DNA from: Alphaproteobacteria bacterium
Lineage (GTDB): Bacteria; Pseudomonadota; Alphaproteobacteria; Micavibrionales; Micavibrionaceae
Direction of reading: 5' to 3'
Assembly: GCA_020443075.1 (NCBI GenBank)
Contig: JAGRIU010000027.1
Location: 1-61,611, forward strand
Length of the DNA stretch: 61,611 nucleotides
Under the pieces are notes generated by a model. It was not told where the DNA came from, searched no databases, and worked only from the letters and a program-made list of their open reading frames with translations. Positions 46,056 through 55,717 of this stretch are shown here, one piece after another. The translations under genes were made by a program, and so were the position numbers. Within the stretch, counting starts at the first letter, position 1; each line of letters opens with the position of its first letter.

Positions 46056-46812
46056 TTTTGTTATCCTTCCGTATCGACCCAAATTTCCCTCTAGAAAACT
46101 CGACTCCGTTTAGATATGTCTTTGTCGGATCATCGTAGGGAGGTTTCGAATTACCCCCCAAATACCCCTTTATGTTTTTTCGTTCCGGCAACCAAGGCAA
46201 CCATTTTTCGATTCCCCACGTGATCGGCTCGTCTGTGATCTCTACGCTGACAGATTTCAGGGTTACGCCTTGACCGAATATCGATTCAAAATTGTCTTCC
46301 ATAATGTTTTTTTGTTGTTTGACGTTAAAGCGCCCGCCTTTCACCAATTTAACGCTCATCGGATCGTTCAAATCGGTAAATGTATATAGCCACGGATAAT
46401 GATCAGGTGTCATATTTGCTTTAGTACCAATAGCAAGCGAACTGTAATATTCCTCGCCTTCAAGGGTCAAAGGAGGCGGCCCTTCAATAGTTTGCGTGAC
46501 GTCCAAATATGCGCCAGAGGGAAGCACCGCAAACGCAGCCCCGCGCGCACCCAAATCAACAACGACGGCCTCGCCTATTACGCTTGCTCTTACAACATAT
46601 TGACTATTGGATCCGGGATTGAAGTGGTAGAGGAACTTAATATCGACCTCCCGCACAGCGCTACCGCTTTTAAGCCCTTCCGGCGTTTCAACCTCGACCG
46701 TCATCTTGTAACGCCAGCTATAACTCTTCGTTCCGTTGTCCGAGACACGATCAACAGCAAACGCGACCCCCGCGATCAAAACCAATCCGGCCAAAATAAT
46801 TGATAATCTCAT
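46045..46812 (-). CDS. Hypothetical exported protein, 255 aa
   Basis: ATG 46812 is preceded by GGGG at good spacing; further Mets upstream (46818, 46875) lack one. Signal peptide MRLSIILAGLVLIAGVAFA, then a probably beta-rich mature part with WRYKMTVEVETPEGLKSGSA, VVVDLGARGAAFAVLPSG and a tail GKFGSIRKDNKNER. The family is known to me only as conserved hypothetical. It is convergent with rpsO. Confidence 0.75.
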   Translation of the reverse strand: MRLSIILAGLVLIAGVAFAVDRVSDNGTKSYSWRYKMTVEVETPEGLKSGSAVREVDIKFLYHFNPGSNSQYVVRASVIGEAVVVDLGARGAAFAVLPSGAYLDVTQTIEGPPPLTLEGEEYYSSLAIGTKANMTPDHYPWLYTFTDLNDPMSVKLVKGGRFNVKQQKNIMEDNFESIFGQGVTLKSVSVEITDEPITWGIEKWLPWLPERKNIKGYLGGNSKPPYDDPTKTYLNGVEFSRGKFGSIRKDNKNER

Positions 46813-47317
46813 CGACATCCCCAATTTAGTGATTATTAAACTTCTAATGCATGGCTGGATAAATGACAAATTCAAGTATAGTGCTCACCGCATAGTCAGG
46901 CTTGCGCCGTCCCAAAGCACCGAGGGAATAGACTATCAAAAACCAAAACAAAGGCTTTCGAGAAAACTCATAAATATGTGCGGAAGAAAGAATGGCTCTC
47001 ATGTTTTGATACATTGCGAACCCGTTATTATCAAGATGTGATTTTCATGGCAAGCATTACGCCAGCCCGTATTGCCCATAGAATATAGGGTTTTCAGCAT
47101 ATTCAGCATTGCCGTTAATAATTTGGTCGCTGGTTCGGCTTCGTGTTTCGGACTCGCCTTATTAACGCTCAAAGCGCCTGCGCCGCGTAGCAGCCCTACA
47201 AAGCAAGCGGGCGTGTGGATATTCTTTATTTGTTCTTATTGCTTCAAGTGTAGTGAGAAAGGTATCATCGCTGCAATTTAATGTTATAAAAAATGTATTT
47301 TTGAAGGCTGTAATTCC
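46813..47317. other. Gene-poor stretch at the left edge of the integrated element
   Basis: No convincing ORF in 505 bases. It contains a tRNA-like fragment (47115-47143) and a tandem TTCAGCAT-ATTCAGCAT. Base composition shifts from GC-balanced chromosomal to AT-richer somewhere here, so the element boundary probably lies within it. Confidence 0.5.
47115..47143 (+). repeat. Fragment resembling the 3' half of tRNA-Asn, inverted relative to the intact gene
   Basis: TTGGTCGCTGGTTCG (47123-47137) is identical, on the opposite strand, to 53756-53770 inside tRNA-Asn. Over 29 bases starting TTAAT, 24 match. It is in inverted orientation to the tRNA at the right end, which is not what simple integration would give. 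Confidence 0.6.
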
Positions 47318-48064
47318 GTGTTTGTTACATATTTTGACGAAGTTAAGTATCACCCACCTGTTCAAACTGGCTACTGGTTTGGAGGTATAAGTGTAGACGT
47401 TGCCAACATTCCTATCTTGGAAGAGCAAATGAATGAGCTGTCGCGGGATATTTTTGGCACTCAAGAACCGAAAACAGAAACAGAGTTTCATGCTAAATTT
47501 ATAAACAGCGGCAAGGGTGCATTTAAGGGCATGGAGCCCGAAGAAAGATATAACTTGTTAAAAAGGCTGGCGCATATTGTCGATCAGCCAGAATTGCTGA
47601 AACGAGTCTATTTCAGATTATTGCCAGATAATATAGTCGCAAATAATAGTCCCCATGATGAACTAGCCTTTATGCTTTTTCTTGAACAAGTCGATCTGTT
47701 ATATGCTCAATTAGGCACAAAAGGTCTTGTAATCGGTGATCATGACAATGATCAGAGCGTAAGTAAATCTGTAAAAAGTATGTCTTGGTATCGTCAACAT
47801 CAAACAGATTTTAAGATGGGACGAAAAATTGAAAACATACTAGATACGGTTCATTTCGCTCACTCACATCATAGCAGGCTATTACAGATTGCCGATTGTT
47901 ATCTTTGGTTCTGCCAACTTATGGTTCAGCCTATGCCAAAAAGTCATTATAAAAAAGATTTAATGGAATACATCAGGACAAACACCAATGCGACCTTTCC
48001 TGATAAGTGTAAAGTGTGGCCGTCTACTAGGGCGTGGTACTCATCAGTAGGTGTTATAACTTAA
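47318..48064 (+). CDS. DUF3800 family protein
   Basis: This 248-residue protein has a GTG start. DUF3800 features: the opening MFVTYFDEVKYHP (acidic YxDE), EFHAKFINSGKGAF, VIGDHDN and the closing SHHSRLLQIADCYLWFCQ. The fold is thought to be RNase H-like and the family is common on mobile elements; function is not established. It is the first gene of the element and is followed by a long hairpin. Confidence 0.8.
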   Translation: MFVTYFDEVKYHPPVQTGYWFGGISVDVANIPILEEQMNELSRDIFGTQEPKTETEFHAKFINSGKGAFKGMEPEERYNLLKRLAHIVDQPELLKRVYFRLLPDNIVANNSPHDELAFMLFLEQVDLLYAQLGTKGLVIGDHDNDQSVSKSVKSMSWYRQHQTDFKMGRKIENILDTVHFAHSHHSRLLQIADCYLWFCQLMVQPMPKSHYKKDLMEYIRTNTNATFPDKCKVWPSTRAWYSSVGVIT

Positions 48065-48065
48065 A

Positions 48066-48136
48066 AAAAAAGGGGTGGCCGATGCATAAATGCTGGAATA
48101 GCACGAATACTATCCACTATCGGTCACCACCTTTAT
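48066..48136 (+). repeat. Long imperfect hairpin after the DUF3800 gene
   Basis: AAAGGGGTGGCCGAT (48069-48083) pairs with ATCGGTCACCACCTTT (48119-48134) with one bulge and one G-T pair, around a 35-base loop. It is longer than an ordinary terminator. Terminator, small RNA or replication origin (gene II-type Rep is encoded downstream) are all possible. Confidence 0.6.
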
Positions 48137-48181
48137 TCTAACTGAAAAAAGAAGTAACAAGCAAAATGTTTAAAGCCGTAG

Positions 48182-49108
48182 ATGACTAAAGACGTTAAAA
48201 GACCAGAATTAACCGAAGAACAAATCAGGCAATGCCATGATCTTATAGATGATCTTGTGTTACTATTCAAAGAAACCGACCCACAGCTTGGTCAAAAATC
48301 ACAAAAAGACAAGGAAGAAAAGGCGTTGCAAGCCCTGAACAAGGTGGGACTTCTGACTGGCATTTTGACCGAATGGGCAGAAAACCAGATTTTTGGTACA
48401 TATTATAAGGTTGCAAAGTCTAAGGATAATTGGGTTGATCAAGAAGATTGCGACAAGCATGAAAATGAACTTATGTGGTATGGCGATAATATTCCTGATG
48501 ATGCTTTTTCAAATGAAAATCACTTAATTTGTGAACGTCTAGCAATGGGAAAAATTCTACATAACACTTTCAGTAGATATGGGCGTATGGGTTGGCGTTT
48601 GGCGCTTAAAGAAGCTTTGTATGCTCTAAATGAGGGGCAAGTTGAATGGTTGATGGAGCCTGTTAATACAAACCAAAAGGGTGATGCTTATGATTTACAG
48701 CAGTTAAAGTGGGCGGCAGTCAAACATGTCTACAAACTGCTCGGCGAAGGCTGGAAGAAGACAGCAGCACAGCAAAAAGTAGCAGAAGGTTGTGGAACGA
48801 CCTTTGAAGCTATCAAGAAGTGGGAAAAAGAATGCATCAAAGAGCGTGACAGAGATAAGGGCACGCTTGAGGCTATTAGATTTGGAGCATTTTTTGTACA
48901 GGCTAGTAAGAAAGCAAGGCCAGAAATGATGGACAATGATTTGATGCATGAGTCAATTGCTTGGAACATGAACACAGATAGTAGTGAAGAGGATAAACAC
49001 TTAAAAAATATGTCCTATGGAGCTATTTTATCAATTCAATTAGATCAAGAATATCCGTTGGAAACCCTAAAAGAACGCCTTGTTGAGGCAGGTATGCGTA
49101 CGACCTAA
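48182..49108 (+). CDS. Hypothetical protein with HTH-like segment, 308 aa
   Basis: I do not recognise the family. It is charged and helical; residues about 195-225 (KTAAQQKVAEGCGTTFEAIK, then KWEKE) look like a helix-turn-helix of the Trp-repressor/transposase-like type. There are no TM segments. It may be the regulator of the element. It follows the long hairpin. Confidence 0.6.
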   Translation: MTKDVKRPELTEEQIRQCHDLIDDLVLLFKETDPQLGQKSQKDKEEKALQALNKVGLLTGILTEWAENQIFGTYYKVAKSKDNWVDQEDCDKHENELMWYGDNIPDDAFSNENHLICERLAMGKILHNTFSRYGRMGWRLALKEALYALNEGQVEWLMEPVNTNQKGDAYDLQQLKWAAVKHVYKLLGEGWKKTAAQQKVAEGCGTTFEAIKKWEKECIKERDRDKGTLEAIRFGAFFVQASKKARPEMMDNDLMHESIAWNMNTDSSEEDKHLKNMSYGAILSIQLDQEYPLETLKERLVEAGMRTT

Positions 49109-49182
49109 AGGTACGAAACTACACTTTTTCATCCCCCCACATTTTGCTGCATTGAAAAACCGTTTGTGTTTTTACAATAGGG

Positions 49183-49362
49183 ATGCACGAACGATTCAGA
49201 CAGCGCCTCAGCGAAATATCCGGCCAGCCCGTTTCAGAAACGGACGCGGCGGAAGCGCATCGTAATCTGTCTGGCTTCATGTCTTTGCTGATGAAGATCA
49301 ATGAACGGGAACAGGTTGTCCCAACCAAGCCCCCACGAAAGCCGCCCCATGAAAATCACTGA
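49183..49362 (+). CDS. Small ORF overlapping the spoVG start, 59 aa
   Basis: ATG 49183 (MHERFRQRLSEISGQPVSET) to TGA 49362. It contains AAEAHRNLSGFMSLLMKINE and a proline-rich end. It overlaps the next start by 14 bases, the same coupled layout as spoVG/rep. Function unknown. Confidence 0.5.
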   Translation: MHERFRQRLSEISGQPVSETDAAEAHRNLSGFMSLLMKINEREQVVPTKPPRKPPHENH

Positions 49363-49657
49363 TGTAAACATTACCCTTGTAAACCAGCAAGGCGGTCTGA
49401 TTGGCTTTGCGTCATTCAAACTGTATGGCGTGTTTTACGTTAGCGGCGTGGCCGTTCATGAAAAAATGGATGAAAGTGGATACCGCCTGACATACCCGAC
49501 CCGTAAATCTGGCGGTCAGGTTTTCAATATCTGCCATCCGATAAACAGGCAGGCCAGCAAGGCCATTGAAACCGCCGTTTTTCAAAAACTTAAAGATGTA
49601 TTGAACCAAGGCTGTGAAGATGCTGGATACGATTGCCATCAATTTGCAGCGCGATGA
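49349..49657 (+). CDS. SpoVG-family protein
   Basis: 102 residues from ATG 49349. MKITDVNITLVNQQGGLIGF, FKLYGVFYVSGVAVHEKM and ICHPINRQASKAIETAVF follow the SpoVG pattern (MKITDVR... F.V..I.V ... AHPIN...R..I..AV). SpoVG proteins bind nucleic acids and have regulatory roles in Firmicutes and spirochaetes; they also occur on plasmids. A reading from 49301 adds an unconserved leader. It overlaps rep by 38 bases or more. Confidence 0.82.
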   Translation: MKITDVNITLVNQQGGLIGFASFKLYGVFYVSGVAVHEKMDESGYRLTYPTRKSGGQVFNICHPINRQASKAIETAVFQKLKDVLNQGCEDAGYDCHQFAAR

Positions 49658-50771
49658 TTACATTATCCGTTCGCCTGAACGCTTTACGCCCCATGCAGGC
49701 GCTTTGACCAATCCGCTTTTTGGCGATGGTGGCATGGTCAAATGTATTTACAACCCGACCAAAAAAGAAAAGGCGCAAGGCTATTTTCCGCGCCTGACAT
49801 TGTTCAAAAAGCCGTTCGGGGATTGGGCTAATGCCGTCTGGCTGAAAATTGAATTTTCTGCGCCAAAGCTGGTTTTCGGCAATAACTTTGAAGAATTGCA
49901 CGGCAGCGATGATTTTGAACAGGTCGTCACGATCTTGCTGGAGGCCTTGAACCGCATGGGCATTGAAACAACCCGTGAAATCCTGATCAAAGCCAAGGTT
50001 GCAGCAATCCATTATTCCAAAAACATTATGCTGGATCAGGATACGCCCTGCCATTTGCTGATACAGACGCTCGAAAAGGCCGATATGAACGGACGGCTGG
50101 ATATGAACCAGAGCGATTTTCGTAATGGCGGCCAAATGGCTAAATATCACGCCAGCACATTTGAAATTGCCTTGTATGACAAGGTAAAGGATTTGGAGCA
50201 GGCCAGAAAATTCGGCGCTGGCCGTGGGGCAGAAACGGATTATGACTGCCAGACGGATTTGTTTACAGGCAAGATCAAGCCGGAAGTGTTGCGCTTTGAA
50301 GTACGCCTAAAATCACGAAAGCTGAAAAGCCTTTTGAAGACCCTTGGCATAAAGCGCGATATGACTCTGAAAGACCTGTTCTGCGCCAGCTTGTCCCGTG
50401 CCGTGCTTCTGCATTATTGGGACATAATCACCAAGGGGCTGTATATCATGAACATTGAAACCAAATCCTGTGAAAAACTGATTGACAACATTCGGGCAAA
50501 ATTCCCAACCAAACGGCAAAATACTATTCTGGCTTTGATGGGCTTCGTCATGACCTGCCAGCAAGTTGGAATGAGGGGCGCAAGGTTGATGCTACGGCTC
50601 AATGACAGCCAGTTTTACCGCCTAAAAGCTGATGCAGGGAAACTGGAACAGGATTATAAATGTCCACGTTTTCGGGCTTTGGGCATGATACGGGCGCAGT
50701 TAAAGGACTTTATCCCATTGATAAAAGAAGATATTGTTCATAAAGAACTGTTGGGCGGAAAAAAGATGTAG
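49620..50771 (+). CDS. Phage/plasmid replication protein, gene II/X (Phage_CRI-like)
   Basis: 383 residues from ATG 49620 (MLDTIAINLQRDDYIIRSPE); a GTG at 49614 is two codons upstream. The order of blocks (opening MLDTI, YNPTKKEKAQGYFPRLTLFK, LKIEFSAPKLVFGNNFEEL, FEIALYDKVKDLE, EVLRFEVRLKSRK) matches the replication initiators of filamentous phages and related plasmids. The nicking tyrosine is not assigned. It implies rolling-circle replication of an excised form. Confidence 0.78.
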   Translation: MLDTIAINLQRDDYIIRSPERFTPHAGALTNPLFGDGGMVKCIYNPTKKEKAQGYFPRLTLFKKPFGDWANAVWLKIEFSAPKLVFGNNFEELHGSDDFEQVVTILLEALNRMGIETTREILIKAKVAAIHYSKNIMLDQDTPCHLLIQTLEKADMNGRLDMNQSDFRNGGQMAKYHASTFEIALYDKVKDLEQARKFGAGRGAETDYDCQTDLFTGKIKPEVLRFEVRLKSRKLKSLLKTLGIKRDMTLKDLFCASLSRAVLLHYWDIITKGLYIMNIETKSCEKLIDNIRAKFPTKRQNTILALMGFVMTCQQVGMRGARLMLRLNDSQFYRLKADAGKLEQDYKCPRFRALGMIRAQLKDFIPLIKEDIVHKELLGGKKM

Positions 50772-50789
50772 CAAGGATGTATTTTTAAT

Positions 50790-52269
50790 ATGGCTGAATT
50801 ATCAAAATCTCAAAAAATCAGAATTTCTCTAACCATTATTTGGGGAATTATTACAGCATTATTTGCAGGCGGAGCAGCGCAAGATTATTCGTCTTTTAAT
50901 TTTCTGACGTTTTTGGGCGTTCTTGTTTTTCTGAACCTTCCAACCCTGTTGTATTGGCTAGGTTTTTGGATTTGGGGCGATGGTTATTTATTCAATGCTA
51001 TATCTTGGCCTTTCAAAAAAATCTTCACCAACAAAAAGGAAGGACAGGAAGCTTCTATAGCGCGAAAAATATTGGCTGGTTTTTTAGCTGTATTAGCCTT
51101 CATGCTTGTTGCCGTTTTGATCAATGTCGCGGAAGAAGCGCCTAAATATATATTTTTAAGTTTTTCAGAACGCGCTTTAAGAAATGTAGAAGCGTTAGCT
51201 GCAATAATGGTTCTGATTATAGCGGTATTGGCGGCAGGAAAAACATACCGTTTTGTTGTTGGCAAGAAGGCCGAACCAACCGAAAGCAAAGATAATCTGC
51301 CAGAAATAAAATTATCCAAAAAGCACAAAATTGTAAGCCTGATTATTTCTGCAACCAGCATTGTTCTCGCTCTTATGGTTGTTTTTATAGCGTCCAATGA
51401 ACAGCGAATATCAGCAGCCTACTTATTTGGAGAAACGGTCGGGGCTTTTATACTTTTGGGCGTTCTTGCCATGTTGTTTACGCCTAAAAAATGGATGAAA
51501 GCGTACCAAACGCCTGTTCTTTCGGTAGTTTTTTTTGCGGCTTCAATATTTATCTGTTACCCCCAATACATGGAAGCTAAAGACGCCCGTAATGCAGCGC
51601 TTTCAGTGGCCGATGCTATTGAACAAGAATATATCTCTAGCTTAACGGCTGAGGATGAAGAAGATATAAAGCTTTCAAAGATAGAACTGCCATCATCAAA
51701 TAAGATGGCTCCTTTTATGGACTGGGTGAATCGCACACGACAGAGAGCGGCAGATATTTTGCTAGATTACGCCAATTCTTTTCCCGCCGATTTTGAAGAA
51801 ATTTTAAGTCCTGATAAGCTTTCGGATATTGCGTCTATACGCAAGTCAAAGGAAAGTGTTCTCAAAGTTATAAATACTATTCCAGATTACAAAAGGCGAT
51901 CTAAGGCTCATTTTGAAGCAATAGAAACTGAGCTTCAAAGCCTTAATGTAAATGAAGAATTAAAATCTGGGGCGCTGGAGGGGTTTCAAAAAAACAAAGA
52001 AGACAACATTGCATCTTTTGAAGAATACTTTGCAATACAAGAAGGGATGCTCCAAGAGTTTTTAGCGCTTTTAACACTGATGGAAGATGCTTATGGCACT
52101 TATGAATATGATGAAAATGGACAAGTTTTATTTTTATATGATCACCATATTGAGAAATACAATGATTTGATGGCTTCAATTACAAACTATGTATTGCTGG
52201 AAGAGGAGTGGAGCAAAAAAGTGCAGGCAAAAGAATTGTCGGCGGTAAAGAGAATGAAGGAGCAATATA

Positions 52270-52277
<8 letters not shown>
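50790..52277 (+). CDS. Seven-TM protein with helical C-terminal domain, 495 aa
   Basis: Hydrophobic helices at about residues 11-30, 37-60, 92-112, 128-148, 180-200, 210-231 and 241-259, then about 235 residues of charged helical sequence, probably cytoplasmic. No motif is recognised. Its end overlaps the recombinase start by 8 bases, so it is expressed with the integration gene. Superinfection exclusion, secretion or sensing are guesses. Confidence 0.7.
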
Positions 52278-53811
<1,534 letters not shown>

Positions 53812-53885
53812 ACACTGGCCAATGTTATGGCTTAACTCGCAGCCCCTTGTCAAGCGCTGCCATGCAGGATTTTCACAAAGTTTTT

Positions 53886-55517
53886 CTACTTTTGCGGCGG
53901 CTGATAGCTCATCGTTTCCTGAGATGCGCCGAAAAGATAGCCCTGCCCGTACTGCACCCCTATATCCAGCAGAAAATCGGCCACCTCCTCCGTCTCGATA
54001 AACTCGGCATACACGGCAATCTTCAAATCCGCGCACATACGCACCATGTACTTCAAACCGCCGCGCGCGCGATCCGATGCCATAGCATTCAAAACATATT
54101 GACGGTCGATTTTCACAGCATCCGGCCCAAGAAGATTCATAATCCGCAAAGCTGCCGGACCAACACCGAAATCATCCAGAGCCACTTTATAGCCCATAGA
54201 ATGCATCTCATCAATAAAGGCACGCACAGCATCAAGATCATCAATATGCTGAGCGTTCGTAATCTCAAACATCATCCGCTCTTCCAGCCCCTTACCCTCC
54301 GGCAATAATTTTTTCAAAGCCGCCAAAAAACCAGAGTCCTGCGCCGCAGCTGCCGTAACATTTGTTGTAAATTTTGTTCGCGATCCGCCCGACTTGAAAT
54401 TGATATGATTGATAACACGCTCACAAATCGCCGCATCCAGCTTGGATGCCAATCCGTTATCTTCCGCAAACAATACCCAGTCATGAGTGTCCCCGCTCTT
54501 AAAGCGCGCCCGAATTTCATACTGGTGAACCTCACGGCTCTCCAAAGAGACAATGGGCTGGAAGACAAGAAGAAAATCCAGCCGCTCCAGCATATCGCGA
54601 AAGAGAGTCAACTTATCCTCGTCACCCCGCGCGAGTTTTTCAATACCTTGGCTCAAAGATAAATCGTGTAGAGCCTCATCAACCCCCTTCTCCTCGAAAT
54701 GCGTCACCATATAGGCCAGAGATTTTTCGGCCTCCCATTCACTAACGCCGCTCAAATCCGCAGCAACAGTTTCAACCTCAGGCTGGAACGCCGTACATAA
54801 TACCCCGTGTTCCTCGGCCAAAGCCATAACCGAACGCTCTAAATCTTCCGCGTTAATGGCAGATTCACCGATAAGACCGTACCGTCCATCAGCAAACTCC
54901 GCAACGCCTTTACCATCCAAAGAATGGTTGATCAAAAAAGATTGCAGATCGTCAACAAAATCATTCCATTTTTGTTCCCCGACCTCATCAACGATGGACT
55001 TGGTGCGACCAAAATCAAACAAACCTATGTTCAAATCCTGCCCCAAAGACCTTGCAAAATCAAAAGCATCGCGGGCGTCATTAAAGAATGCGTATTTATC
55101 TTTTTGCACTTCACCGACTTTGACCGCAGATTCAGAACTTGCCAACCGGTTCATCACCGGACCGCTCAGCCCCAAAGTTATAAAAAAACCGTCATGCGCC
55201 GGCATTTTAATCGCCGTAAAAACCGCCCGGCGCTTGGCAATAAGCTCATTCAGCTCCACAAGCTCCGGCCCACAGCGCTGAGCCAGCTTGGCTTTTTCAC
55301 AAATGACAGACAACCGCCCTTGGTCATAGTTAGAAAACAAATCCCTCCAAGGCTTTCCAATCAAAGACTGATCATCAATCCCGGTAACGCCCTTAGCCGC
55401 CCCCAGAGCAAAAATAATATCCCCCCCTGCGGAAACTTCTAAAAACAAATCCGCAGAAGCAAAAGCAAAGGCCAGAAACTGGTCACGTTGTTTTTTTAAT
55501 TTGGAAATATCAGCCAT
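53886..55517 (-). CDS. PAS-like/degenerate GGDEF/EAL domain protein
   Basis: 543 residues. The N-terminal 130 are PAS-like (SADLFLEVSAGGDIIFALGA). The middle has a GGDEF relic (FADGRYGLIGE). The EAL domain at about 305-540 reads YEIRARF in place of EAL, then TTNVTA, FEITNA, ALDDFGVG, VKIDRQYV, AEFIETEE and QGYLFG. Metal-binding Glu, Asn, Glu, Asp-Asp, Lys, Glu and Gln positions seem present, but EIR and AEFIE depart from the usual AEGVE. Active, weak and c-di-GMP-sensing forms are all possible. Confidence 0.85.
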   Translation of the reverse strand: MADISKLKKQRDQFLAFAFASADLFLEVSAGGDIIFALGAAKGVTGIDDQSLIGKPWRDLFSNYDQGRLSVICEKAKLAQRCGPELVELNELIAKRRAVFTAIKMPAHDGFFITLGLSGPVMNRLASSESAVKVGEVQKDKYAFFNDARDAFDFARSLGQDLNIGLFDFGRTKSIVDEVGEQKWNDFVDDLQSFLINHSLDGKGVAEFADGRYGLIGESAINAEDLERSVMALAEEHGVLCTAFQPEVETVAADLSGVSEWEAEKSLAYMVTHFEEKGVDEALHDLSLSQGIEKLARGDEDKLTLFRDMLERLDFLLVFQPIVSLESREVHQYEIRARFKSGDTHDWVLFAEDNGLASKLDAAICERVINHINFKSGGSRTKFTTNVTAAAAQDSGFLAALKKLLPEGKGLEERMMFEITNAQHIDDLDAVRAFIDEMHSMGYKVALDDFGVGPAALRIMNLLGPDAVKIDRQYVLNAMASDRARGGLKYMVRMCADLKIAVYAEFIETEEVADFLLDIGVQYGQGYLFGASQETMSYQPPQK

Positions 55518-55717
55518 AAAAATAAAAAAGAAAAATTTATAAAGTATAGGCTACACCAATTGTTTACGAACGGCTACTGGAGGAACGTTTTTTTATAAGA
55601 TTCCCTTGTTAAAACACACGGACGAATATCAGAAAAAACAAAGGTCTCTATGCTTTGAACGCATAATAGTCTACACTTCGACAACCAAAGAACAGATAAA
55701 AGCAACAAGATCTCAAA

